Assembly (NCBI GenBank): GCA_038232935.1
Contig: JBBSMX010000046.1
Span: 1 to 27,037 of the forward strand
From: JBBSMX01 sp038232935
Lineage (GTDB): Bacteria; Bacteroidota; Rhodothermia; Rhodothermales; JANQRZ01
Length of the DNA: 27,037 nt
Direction: 5' to 3'
Each line of letters opens with the position of its first letter. The stretch's first letter is position 1. The notes beneath the pieces were generated by a model that worked only from the letters and a program-made list of their open reading frames with translations, had not been told where the DNA came from and ran no database searches. Below, piece after piece: positions 7,129 to 14,085 of this stretch. The translations under genes and the position numbers were made by a program.

Positions 7129-9360
7129 GTGCAGCTTCCTTCGCTCCCGCTTGACCGCGTCCGCCCGGCGCTGGCTGGGGGGCGTGCTCGCCGTGTCGTG
7201 CTGTGGGCCGTGCTGGGGCTGGCGTCGGTCCTCCTCATCACGTACCACGCCGGCATCACGGCCGTCGGCGAGCCGCCGTCCGTAGCGACGCTCGTGCTGG
7301 TGAACCTGGCCGCCGCCGGGTGCGTCGGCCTGCTGGCCTTTTTGCTGTCCGACACGTTCAGCCGCCGGCTGTTCAACCCGGTGCGCGCGCTCTGGACGCC
7401 GCTCGTGGTGGGCGGGCTCGGAGTCGTGCTGGAGATGGGCCTCGTCGCGGTCTCCGGCGGCCCGGCATCGGTGGACATGAAGACGGGGGTCCCCGAGGGG
7501 TTCGGCGACGTGACGCAGGTGATCGGTGTCGCGCTCATCGAAACGGCGGTGGCCCTCACCCTCCTGCTCTCGCTGCGCGCGCTCGTGCTGTTCAAGCGCA
7601 CCTCGGGCAGCGTCCGCAACTGGCGGCTCATGCTCGCGGCGATGGCCGCCGCCGCGCTCGTCCTCCTCGGCAACAGTGCGATCGACCCCGTCAACGACAA
7701 CGTCCTCCACGTCGTCCTGCTCATCCTCGCCGTGGGGACGATGGTGATGAACGCGTTCCGGCTGGCGTGGATCGTCTACCTCCCCTTCCGGCAGAAGATG
7801 CTGACGCTCGGGCTGAGCGTGGGGCTGATCGTCGCGTTCGGCTACCTCTTCCAGATGCGCTACGTCGAGAGCGGGATCTCGCTCGGCGCCGGCTCGGAGT
7901 TCGGGCCGGACCTCACGATGGACCTCACGCTCGCGGCCGTCTTCTCGCAGCCGCTCAGCCAGTTCGTGATGATGGCGTTCGCCTTCGGCATCCTCTACGC
8001 CTCGACGGCCGTGCTCTCCCTCCTGTTCCACCTCCCCACGGCGGCGGCGCTCCAGCAGAAGACGGGCGAGATGGAGGCGCTGCAGGCGCTGGCCCGCCTC
8101 TCGGGCGAGGTCTTCGACCGCGACAAGCTCGTGGACACGATTGCCGGCGCGCCGGTCGAGGCCGGGGTCGCACAGGCGGCGTGGCTGGCCCTCATCGACG
8201 AGGAGAGCGGGTCGCTCGCGCCGCGGATCACCGCCGCTTTCGGCCTTACGCCGATGCAGATCAAAGCCCTCACGGACTACGAGACGCTCGCGCGTGACGC
8301 CCTCGCCTCGAAGGGGCCGATCCTCCTCCGGCAGGCCCCCGCCGACCACCGCATCCGCGCCCGTCCCGGCGACGGGATCGGCAGCCTCCTCGTCCTCCCG
8401 CTCCTCGCCCACGCCGAGCCCATCGGGGCACTCTTCGCCACCCGCGCCGTCGCCGAGGGGTTCGAGGACGACGACGTGGACGCCCTCGCCGCCTTCGCCG
8501 GGCAGGCCGCGCTCGCCCTCAACAACGCCGACCTCTTCGCCGAGCGGCTCGAGCGCGAGCGGCTCCAGCGCGAGCTCGCGATTGCACGCGAAGTCCAGCA
8601 ACGACTGCTCCCCCAGTCGCTTCCCCAGGCTCCCGGCATCGCCCTCTCCGCCACCAGCATCCCTGCCGCCGAGGTCTGCGGCGACTACTACGACTTCGTC
8701 GAGATCGGCGACGGCTGCTTCGGCGTGATCGTCGGGGACGTCTCCGGCAAGGGGACGAGCGCGGCGTTCTACATGGCCGAGCTGAAGGGCATCTTCCAGT
8801 CGGTGAGCAAGCTGACGCGGTCGCCGTCCGAGTTTCTCGTGCGGGCGAACGAGGCGCTCGCGGGCTCCCTCGGGAAGAACGCCTTCATCACGGCCGTCTA
8901 TGGGGTTATGGACACGACGGCCGGCACGTTCACGCTCGCTCGTGCCGGCCACTGCCCCGTCGCCCACGCCCACGCCGACGGCACCGTGGACCTCCTGCGC
9001 GTCGGCGGGCTCGGGCTCGGGCTGGACCGAGGGCCGCTCTTCCGCCGCTCGCTCAAGGAGCAGCAGATCGCCCTCCAGCCCGGTGACGCGTTCGTGCTCT
9101 ACAGTGACGGCCTCGTCGAGACGCGGGACCGCGCGGGCGACGAGTACGGCTACGACCGGCTCGCCGCCGCCGTGGCGAAGCACCGCGACCTCGGCCCCGA
9201 TGCCCTCCGCGATGCCCTCCTCCACGACCTCTATCGGTTCGCCGGCCACGACGAATGGGATGACGACCTCACGCTCGTCATCGTCAAATGGGAGGGCCTG
9301 CCCGCACGCCCTCCAACCCGCGGCGACGCGCTAGCTGCGGAGGTCAGCGGTACGGCCTGA
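7129..9360 (+). CDS. membrane-bound PP2C/SpoIIE-type serine phosphatase with GAF domain (RsbU-like)
   Basis: 743 aa from a GTG at 7129. The frame is open much further upstream, but that part overlaps the divergent gene and encodes Arg/Ser-rich sequence unlike the family, so a start just before the first membrane helix is chosen. About eight hydrophobic segments span residues 23-303, a GAF-like domain covers about 330-465, a short coiled linker (ERLERERLQREL) follows, and the SpoIIE domain begins near 485 with IAREVQQRLLPQ. Metal and catalytic motifs are intact: CGDYYDF (517-523), GDVSGKG (536-542), AGHCP, YSDGLVETRD and DDLTLVIVK. Such enzymes dephosphorylate STAS anti-anti-sigma proteins. 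A STAS gene and an RsbW-like gene follow immediately, fitting that role. What the membrane part senses is unknown. Confidence 0.9.
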   Translation: MQLPSLPLDRVRPALAGGRARRVVLWAVLGLASVLLITYHAGITAVGEPPSVATLVLVNLAAAGCVGLLAFLLSDTFSRRLFNPVRALWTPLVVGGLGVVLEMGLVAVSGGPASVDMKTGVPEGFGDVTQVIGVALIETAVALTLLLSLRALVLFKRTSGSVRNWRLMLAAMAAAALVLLGNSAIDPVNDNVLHVVLLILAVGTMVMNAFRLAWIVYLPFRQKMLTLGLSVGLIVAFGYLFQMRYVESGISLGAGSEFGPDLTMDLTLAAVFSQPLSQFVMMAFAFGILYASTAVLSLLFHLPTAAALQQKTGEMEALQALARLSGEVFDRDKLVDTIAGAPVEAGVAQAAWLALIDEESGSLAPRITAAFGLTPMQIKALTDYETLARDALASKGPILLRQAPADHRIRARPGDGIGSLLVLPLLAHAEPIGALFATRAVAEGFEDDDVDALAAFAGQAALALNNADLFAERLERERLQRELAIAREVQQRLLPQSLPQAPGIALSATSIPAAEVCGDYYDFVEIGDGCFGVIVGDVSGKGTSAAFYMAELKGIFQSVSKLTRSPSEFLVRANEALAGSLGKNAFITAVYGVMDTTAGTFTLARAGHCPVAHAHADGTVDLLRVGGLGLGLDRGPLFRRSLKEQQIALQPGDAFVLYSDGLVETRDRAGDEYGYDRLAAAVAKHRDLGPDALRDALLHDLYRFAGHDEWDDDLTLVIVKWEGLPARPPTRGDALAAEVSGTA

Positions 9361-9403
9361 TTCTTGTTTTTTCAACCCCTTCTCCACCCTACGCCTTCTA
9401 CCC

Positions 9404-9763
9404 GTGAGTTCCTTCTCCGTCACCTTCCGCTCGCCCGACGACGAGGTCTGCGTGCTCGACCTCAAAGGCGAGCTCGACGCCCACACCGCCAGCGAGCTCG
9501 AAGCGGCCTTCCAGAAGTGCCTGGACGACCAACGCCCCCGCATCGTCGTCCACGGCGGCGACCTCCAGTATATCTCGTCGGCCGGGCTCGGCGTCTTCAT
9601 GGCCTACATCGAGGAGGTCCGCGATCAGGGCGGCGATATCAAAATTGCCGCGCTCCAGCCCCGCGTCTACAACGTGTTCGACCTGCTCGGCTTCCCCGTG
9701 CTCTTCGACATCACCTCGACCGAGGACGAGGCCGTCCACCGTTTTGACGCTGACGGCGCGTGA
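9404..9763 (+). CDS. STAS-domain anti-sigma factor antagonist (RsbV/SpoIIAA-like)
   Basis: 119 aa, one STAS domain. LDLKGELDAHTA (18-29) and YISSAGLGVFMA (56-67) are the family signatures, and S58/S59 include the Ser that the partner kinase phosphorylates. The start is a GTG at 9404, chosen because it gives a normal N-terminus and lies 43 bases after the phosphatase stop, in a pyrimidine-rich spacer. The unphosphorylated form binds the anti-sigma kinase and frees its client. Its position between a SpoIIE phosphatase and an HATPase kinase is the classic partner-switch order. Its stop overlaps the possible GTG start of the next gene. Confidence 0.94.
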   Translation: MSSFSVTFRSPDDEVCVLDLKGELDAHTASELEAAFQKCLDDQRPRIVVHGGDLQYISSAGLGVFMAYIEEVRDQGGDIKIAALQPRVYNVFDLLGFPVLFDITSTEDEAVHRFDADGA

Positions 9764-9768
9764 CCCCG

Positions 9769-10215
9769 ATGCCTGCTCCCACTCCCACCGTCACGATCCC
9801 GAGCGCCACGCGGTACCTCGCGCGGGTCCGCCGCTTCGTGGACAAGCAGGCTACGGCCGCCGGGCTTTCCGAACGCGCCGTGGACGAAGTCCGGCTCGCC
9901 GTGGACGAAGCCTGTGCGAATGCCATCGAGCACGCCTACGGCGGGCGGGAGAACGGGACCGTCGAGGTGACGACGGAGCAGGCCCCCGGCCTGTTCACCG
10001 TCATCATCCGCCATACCGGCGTTCCCTTCGACCCCGGCGCGTATCACCCGCCCGACATCAACCGGGCGATCCATGAGCGCCGCAAGGGCGGCTTCGGCGT
10101 GGCCCTCATGCACCGGCTCGTAGATACCGTGGAGTACCGGCACCACGGCACCACCAGCGAAGTCTGCCTCGTCAAACGCCTCAACGGCAACGATGGCGAG
10201 TCGGCTTCGGCATAA
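9769..10215 (+). CDS. RsbW/SpoIIAB-like anti-sigma serine kinase (HATPase_c_2)
   Basis: 148 aa from the ATG at 9769. A GTG at 9760 overlapping the STAS stop as GTGA would add three residues and is equally possible. The N box is VRLAVDEACANAIEHAY with E47 and N51. The glycine-rich ATP lid is RRKGGFGVALMHRLVD (104-119). The G1 box, usually DxG, reads RHTGVPFDP (81-89), so the adenine-contacting Asp appears to be His82. The family binds ATP and phosphorylates the STAS antagonist, and it sequesters a sigma factor or other client. No sigma gene is adjacent, so the client must be elsewhere. Kinase activity should be tested given the G1 change. Confidence 0.92.
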   Translation: MPAPTPTVTIPSATRYLARVRRFVDKQATAAGLSERAVDEVRLAVDEACANAIEHAYGGRENGTVEVTTEQAPGLFTVIIRHTGVPFDPGAYHPPDINRAIHERRKGGFGVALMHRLVDTVEYRHHGTTSEVCLVKRLNGNDGESASA

Positions 10216-10241
10216 GGCTATCTCATTGAATCAAAGCTGCC

Positions 10242-10652
10242 TTGATCACAAAAGAATTGGTGTCGCTTGAATTGCAAGGCGACACGTTCTCTCCATCGAA
10301 CGCTCAACGCCTGACGGGGCTCACATTCGCACAAACAGTAGAGCCCGGTGAGATTGGAAGGACGGGGCGCTATAGAGGAGTGCCTACGCCGTACGGAGCC
10401 GCCTCGTTATGGGCTCCCAGCGAGCTTCCAGAGTATGAGAACCTCATGTGGCTCCTAGATGCCGCGCACCCACATATTGACACGCTCCGTGGCCTCGGTG
10501 TTACCAACGCCTACATCTCAGTCGGGTACTTCTGGCGTGACCAGTGCAACCTTGCTTTCTCGCAGGAAGAGTTGGCAGTCCTAGCCAAGATGGACATTGC
10601 GTTCTCTATATCCTGCTACGAGGACAACGAGGTCGCCGAATCAGACGAATGA
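10242..10652 (+). CDS. DUF4279-like protein, function unknown
   Basis: 136 aa from a TTG at 10242; a GTG at 10260 is an alternative start. The pattern fits DUF4279: an N-terminal strand and LTGL.....EPGEIG segment, a central SLWAPSE, a helix with LMWLLDAAHPHIDTLRGLG (about 68-86), and the ending CNLAFSQEELAVLAKMDIAFSISCYE. This assignment is from memory of the family shape. Base composition is visibly lower in G+C and the codons are less GC-biased than in the rsb genes before it. Together with the hicBA pair after it, this suggests an acquired patch. No catalytic residues are evident. Confidence 0.7.
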   Translation: MITKELVSLELQGDTFSPSNAQRLTGLTFAQTVEPGEIGRTGRYRGVPTPYGAASLWAPSELPEYENLMWLLDAAHPHIDTLRGLGVTNAYISVGYFWRDQCNLAFSQEELAVLAKMDIAFSISCYEDNEVAESDE

Positions 10653-10701
10653 ATAGAAGCGCTGTAGTCGCTTTCATCGGTATCCCCAAACTCCTTTCCC
10701 C

Positions 10702-10914
10702 ATGCGGACCTACACCATCGTCATTGAGCGCGACCCCGAGACGCAGTTGCTCGTCGGCTACGTTCCCGGCTTCCCCGGTGCGCACTCTCAGGCCGAGACA
10801 CTCGATGAACTCGACGCCAACATGCGCGAGGTGATCGAGATGCTGTTAGAAGACGGCGAGCCGGAATTCGAGGGTGAGTTCGTCGGGACACATCTCATAT
10901 CCGTGGCTGCTTGA
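10702..10914 (+). CDS. hicB: HicB-family antitoxin
   Basis: 70 aa, the short HicB form. The partial RNase H-like fold is seen as YTIVIERDPETQLLVGYVPGFPG (starting at 4), then the helix ETLDELDANMREVIEMLLE. There is no C-terminal HTH or ribbon-helix-helix extension, so autoregulation would need another DNA-binding surface. HicB binds and blocks HicA. The gene order hicB then hicA is the reverse of the E. coli order but common. HicA starts 19 bases after the stop. Confidence 0.88.
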   Translation: MRTYTIVIERDPETQLLVGYVPGFPGAHSQAETLDELDANMREVIEMLLEDGEPEFEGEFVGTHLISVAA

Positions 10915-10933
10915 ACCAAGACCGGAGCACGCC

Positions 10934-11155
10934 ATGGGCAACGTCCCGGTCCTTCCACCGCAGGAGGTGATCCGGCTGCTCCGTGCACTTGGATTCGAGG
11001 AAGTGCGCCAGCGTGGCTCGCATAAACAGTTTCGTCATGCCGACGGACGCGCGACGACAGTGCCCTTCCACAAGGGACGCGACATCGCCCCCTCGCTACT
11101 GCGCAAGATCGCGCGCGACATCGGCGTGACCGTGGAGCAGTTGCTCGGCCGCTAG
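10934..11155 (+). CDS. hicA: HicA-family mRNA interferase toxin
   Basis: 73 aa from the ATG at 10934. A longer in-frame start at 10874 would overlap hicB and add residues not seen in the family. A double-stranded RNA-binding-like fold is suggested by VIRLLRALGFEEVRQRGSHKQFRH, with the catalytic His of GSH at H30, then PFHKGRDIAPSLLRKIARDIG (44-64). HicA cleaves mRNA when HicB is degraded. The TAG stop at 11153-11155 shares the palindrome CTAG with the stop of the convergent ubiE gene, so the two coding regions overlap and leave no room for a terminator. Confidence 0.9.
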   Translation: MGNVPVLPPQEVIRLLRALGFEEVRQRGSHKQFRHADGRATTVPFHKGRDIAPSLLRKIARDIGVTVEQLLGR

Positions 11156-11895
11156 CCCGCCACACCCCGGTAGAGCGAGGCGACGCCGAAGGTAAGCCGC
11201 TTCTCTTTCAGCCGGCCGAAGCCGGCCTCGCGCATCTCGCGCAAAAAGTCTTCGCCGTCGGGGAAGGCGCGGATGGACTCGGGGAGGTAGGCGTAGGCCC
11301 CGCTGTCGCCGCTGACGGCGCGGCCGATGCGCGGCAGGATCTGGCTCGAATAGAACCCGTAGAACTGCTTCATCGGGAAGGCACGGGGGCGGCTGAACTC
11401 CAGCACGACGAGCACGCCGCCCGGCCGCAGCACACGGCGTAGCTCGCGAAGCCCCTGCCCGAGGTTCTCGAAGTTGCGCACGCCGAAGGCCACGAGCACG
11501 GCGTCGAACGTGCCGTCCTCGAAGCCGAGGTTCTCGGCATCGCCGCGCTGGAGCGTGATCCGGTGGGCGAGCCCGCGCGCGCGCAGCTTCTCGCGGCCAA
11601 CGGCCAGCATCTCCTCGGCGATGTCCACGCCGACGACTTCATCCGGTCCGAGCTTAAGCGCCTCGATGGCGAGGTCCGCCGTACCCGTGGCGACATCGAG
11701 AATCCGGTGCGGCGGGCGGTCGAGGACACGGCCCGCCATCTTCACGGCCCGCTTCCGCCACTGCTGGTCGATGCCGAGCGAGAGCACGCGGTTGAGCAGG
11801 TCGTACTTCGGCGCGATCGCGTCGAACATCGACTCGACGGCGCGCTTCTTCCCTTCGACCTCGCCGATGGGCGGCTTGTGGGTGGCATTCGACAT
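11152..11895 (-). CDS. ubiE: demethylmenaquinone methyltransferase (MenG/UbiE)
   Basis: 247 aa from the ATG at 11895; the frame is open to 12033 but that would overlap pfkA. MFDAIAPKYDLLNRVLSLGID (begins 23) is the UbiE signature 1. ILDVATGTADLAIEAL is the SAM site, and RVLRPGGVLVVLEFSRP is signature 2. The enzyme methylates demethylmenaquinone to menaquinone, the last step for the quinone of this lineage, at the inner membrane face. pfkA ends 77 bases upstream on the same strand. The spacer between them is a run of GAAAG-type words. It converges on hicA. Confidence 0.95.
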   Translation of the reverse strand: MSNATHKPPIGEVEGKKRAVESMFDAIAPKYDLLNRVLSLGIDQQWRKRAVKMAGRVLDRPPHRILDVATGTADLAIEALKLGPDEVVGVDIAEEMLAVGREKLRARGLAHRITLQRGDAENLGFEDGTFDAVLVAFGVRNFENLGQGLRELRRVLRPGGVLVVLEFSRPRAFPMKQFYGFYSSQILPRIGRAVSGDSGAYAYLPESIRAFPDGEDFLREMREAGFGRLKEKRLTFGVASLYRGVAG

Positions 11896-11898
11896 GGC

Positions 11899-11974
11899 AG
11901 AGGGCTTTCGACCTTTGGCTTTCAACTTTCGGCGGTGTAACCTAAAAATCAGGAGATAATAGCCAACAGCCTCT
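11899..11974. repeat. iterated GAAAG-type words before ubiE
   Basis: On the minus strand, just upstream of the ubiE start, the spacer reads as repeated short words CGAAAG, TGAAAG, CAAAGG and CGAAAG. A loose inverted similarity joins AGAGG...TTGGCT (11899-11920) with AGCCAA...CCTCT (11961-11974). It resembles in form, but not in sequence, the spacers at 12989, 14739 and 15328. Confidence 0.4.
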
Positions 11975-12956
11975 AGCTGAGGGTGCGGCTGAGGTTGAGA
12001 AGTTCGTAGTCGATCTGCTTCTTGCGCTCGCACACCTGCCGGAGCGGCGTCAGCTTCACGTCGCCGTTGACGAGGCCGACCATCACGTTGTCGTGGCCCT
12101 CCATGAGCGCCTCGACGGCGGCCGAGCCGAGCCGGCTGGCGAGCACGCGGTCACGGGCGCTCGGCGAGCCGCCGCGTTGGATGTGACCGAGGATGCACAC
12201 GCGGAGCTCGATGGGGTCGAACGCGCTGTCAGCCTTGAGCGCCTCGGCGATCTTCATCGCCCCGCCCATCTCCTCCCCCTCGGCGATGACCACGATGGAC
12301 GAGCGGAGCTGGCTCGCCATGAGCGAGAGGATCCGCTCCTTGATGGCGTCCATCCGTGTGAGCGTCTCGGGAATGAGCACGAGCTCGGCCCCGCCGCCGA
12401 TCCCGCAGTTGAGCGCGATGAAGCCCGCGTCCTGCCCCATCACCTCGACGAGGAACAGCCGGTTGTGCGCGTCGGCCGTGTCGCGGATCCGGTCGATGTT
12501 CTCGATGGCCGTGTTGAGCGCGGTGTCGTAGCCCACGGTGTCGTCGGTGCCGAAGAGGTCGTTGTCGATCGTGCCGGGGCAGCCGACGACGGCGACGCCG
12601 TGCTCTTCGTGAAGGAGGGCGGCCCCCATCAGCGTCCCGTTTCCGCCAATCGCGACGAGCGCATCGAGGCCGGCCGCGCGGACGCTCTGGGCCGCCTTCG
12701 CGCGGCCCTCGGGCGTGCGGAAGCTGTTGGAGCGGGCGCTCTTGAGGACCGTGCCTCCCTTGCCGAGGATGTTCGACACGCTCTGCCGGTCCATCTCGAC
12801 GAGGTCGCCGTCGATGAGCCCGGCATAGCCCCGGCGGACGCCGACGACTTCGAGATCCTCCATTACGGCGCGGCGGACGACAGCGCGGATGCAGGCGTTC
12901 ATGCCGGGCGCGTCACCGCCCGAGGTGAGCACGCCGAGCCGGTTGATGTCAGGCAT
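11973..12956 (-). CDS. pfkA: 6-phosphofructokinase
   Basis: 327 aa, normal PfkA length. LTSGGDAPGMNACIRA (10-25) opens the ATP site. GGTVLKSARS holds R75, PGTIDNDLFGTDDT (127-140) holds the catalytic Asp pair D131/D133, and AHNR166 and LGHIQRGGSPSARDR match the fructose-6-phosphate site. Two positions differ from E. coli PfkA: GGDGS reads GGNGT (N106 for D103) and VMGR reads VMGQ (Q175 for R171). The family phosphorylates fructose 6-phosphate in glycolysis; ATP or PPi use cannot be settled by eye. The start ATG at 12956 is followed upstream by a long inverted repeat. Confidence 0.95.
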   Translation of the reverse strand: MPDINRLGVLTSGGDAPGMNACIRAVVRRAVMEDLEVVGVRRGYAGLIDGDLVEMDRQSVSNILGKGGTVLKSARSNSFRTPEGRAKAAQSVRAAGLDALVAIGGNGTLMGAALLHEEHGVAVVGCPGTIDNDLFGTDDTVGYDTALNTAIENIDRIRDTADAHNRLFLVEVMGQDAGFIALNCGIGGGAELVLIPETLTRMDAIKERILSLMASQLRSSIVVIAEGEEMGGAMKIAEALKADSAFDPIELRVCILGHIQRGGSPSARDRVLASRLGSAAVEALMEGHDNVMVGLVNGDVKLTPLRQVCERKKQIDYELLNLSRTLS

Positions 12957-12988
12957 AAGGAGGTGGGGAGAGGGTTTAAAACGTACTG

Positions 12989-13046
12989 CGTAAAACGTAA
13001 GGGGGCCGACAGCGGTTGTGTGCTACCGGCACCCCTACGTTTTACG
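12989..13046. repeat. inverted repeat between pfkA and the DUF1460 gene
   Basis: CGTAAAACGTA (12989-12999) pairs perfectly with TACGTTTTACG (13036-13046), and GGGG (13001-13004) with CCCC (13032-13035) across one bulged A. The word TAAAACGTA occurs twice in tandem on the left (from 12976 and 12991) and ACGTTTT twice on the right. It lies downstream of the DUF1460 stop and upstream of pfkA, so it could act as terminator, leader structure or both. Confidence 0.75.
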
Positions 13047-13082
13047 TTTTCTTCGGTAGGCTTCGCGTTCACGCATTACGCA

Positions 13083-14003
13083 CTAGCTCCGCGCGCCTTT
13101 GGTGAGCGGCCGGGCGACGAGGATGCCGGTCTGCGCCTTCACGCCGTTGACGTAGTCCGAGAGATCGTCCGAGACCTTCACCTCGCCGGAGAGCGAGGCG
13201 TGCAGGAAGCCGGTCTTCCCGTCGTGCTTGTAGACGAAGCCGGTGTGGGTCACGTCCAGTCCCTCGATCCCCGTCGTCGTAGCGATGATGTCGCCGGGCT
13301 GGAGCTGGTCGTAGACGCTCCGGATCTGGTCCTGCGGGACGTAATAGATCCCGTGATCCCGAAGCTGTGCCTCCACATTTTGGACGCACGCGAACAGGCT
13401 GTCGTTGCCGGCGAGCTTCGGGTACGCATCGCGGTGCCCGCTCATGAAGTCGATGGTCTTGTCGAAGGGCCGGCCGAAGGCGCGGGAGACCACCTCGACG
13501 TTGCCGCGCCGCGCGTTGTCGAGCATCCAGTCGGTGAAGTAGTGGAGGCGGCTGCAGTAGCCGTCGAGCGCGCCGCCCCGGTAGCGGAGGTCTTCGAGGT
13601 TGCGCACGTACGCCTCGTAGCTCGTATCGCCGGCTTTGATCGCCTGCGCGAGCGCCGTCATATTCTCGACGTACGTCACACAGTCGAACCCCGTCAAGTC
13701 CACGACGAGCGCCTCGCTCTCCGCTTTGTCGAGCATGCCGGCGAGGTAGGGCCGCCCGAGAAACCGCAGCCCGATTTGCTGGATGATTTCGCCGAGCGGC
13801 TGCGCGGCGAGGTGGTTATCGCGGGCGTACGCCATGATGTCCTCGAACGCCTGCTGCGTCGAGGAGTCCGGGGCAGCCGGTGCATCGACGGCCTCGGCCC
13901 GGGCGACGGGCGTCGCCATATCGTCGGCTGGAGCGGCGGGTTCCGAGGCGCAGGCCGCGAGCAGCAGGCACAGAAAGAGGATCGACGGCAGGGAGCGGAG
14001 CAT
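13083..14003 (-). CDS. DUF1460 lipoprotein, probable NlpC/P60-superfamily cell-wall amidase
   Basis: 306 aa from the ATG at 14003; the frame continues to 14162 but would overlap aat and hide the signal peptide. A lipoprotein signal runs 1-17 with lipobox LAAC (C18), then a Pro/Ala-rich linker to about 45. The DUF1460 domain follows, with the catalytic Cys in LTGFDCVTYVEN (C108), His in VTHTGF (H253) and a further His in FLHAS (H268). The family is related to AmiA-type N-acetylmuramoyl-L-alanine amidases of Bacteroidota, acting on peptidoglycan or its fragments in the periplasm. The upstream spacer (14049-14076) has repeated GTCCACGG boxes. Confidence 0.9.
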   Translation of the reverse strand: MLRSLPSILFLCLLLAACASEPAAPADDMATPVARAEAVDAPAAPDSSTQQAFEDIMAYARDNHLAAQPLGEIIQQIGLRFLGRPYLAGMLDKAESEALVVDLTGFDCVTYVENMTALAQAIKAGDTSYEAYVRNLEDLRYRGGALDGYCSRLHYFTDWMLDNARRGNVEVVSRAFGRPFDKTIDFMSGHRDAYPKLAGNDSLFACVQNVEAQLRDHGIYYVPQDQIRSVYDQLQPGDIIATTTGIEGLDVTHTGFVYKHDGKTGFLHASLSGEVKVSDDLSDYVNGVKAQTGILVARPLTKGARS

Positions 14004-14048
14004 CGTCGGGCGGGGTAGGCTCAGGAAGAAAGGCGTGGTACGCGCGTC

Positions 14049-14076
14049 GTCCACGGTTTGTCCACGGTGTGGATTA
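14049..14076. promoter_or_regulatory. cluster of DnaA-box-like or operator-like sites
   Basis: GTCCACGG occurs at 14049-14056 and 14060-14067, 11 bases apart (one helical turn). TGTGGATTA at 14068-14076 is, on the other strand, TAATCCACA, one mismatch from the DnaA box TTATCCACA. TTGTCCACG (14058-14066) has two mismatches. It lies upstream of the DUF1460 gene. No origin genes are nearby, so a transcription-factor operator or DnaA-regulated promoter is more likely than an origin. Confidence 0.3.
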
Positions 14077-14085
14077 AAAGTTCGT

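Noticed and set aside
6763..9249. 828-aa minus-strand open frame opposite the SpoIIE phosphatase
   Set aside because: The GC-rich codon bias of the plus-strand gene produces a stop-free antisense frame; the plus strand has intact catalytic motifs.
12976..13050. CRISPR array in the repeated TAAAACGTA spacer
   Set aside because: The words are about 9 bases, arranged inverted, with no regular unique spacers and no cas genes.
12093..14018. 641-aa plus-strand open frame across pfkA and the DUF1460 gene
   Set aside because: It spans two recognisable minus-strand genes and their spacer, with low-complexity acidic/basic composition.
14049..14076. Replication origin
   Set aside because: Only a few DnaA-like boxes, no A+T-rich unwinding region and no dnaA, dnaN, rpmH or parAB genes nearby.
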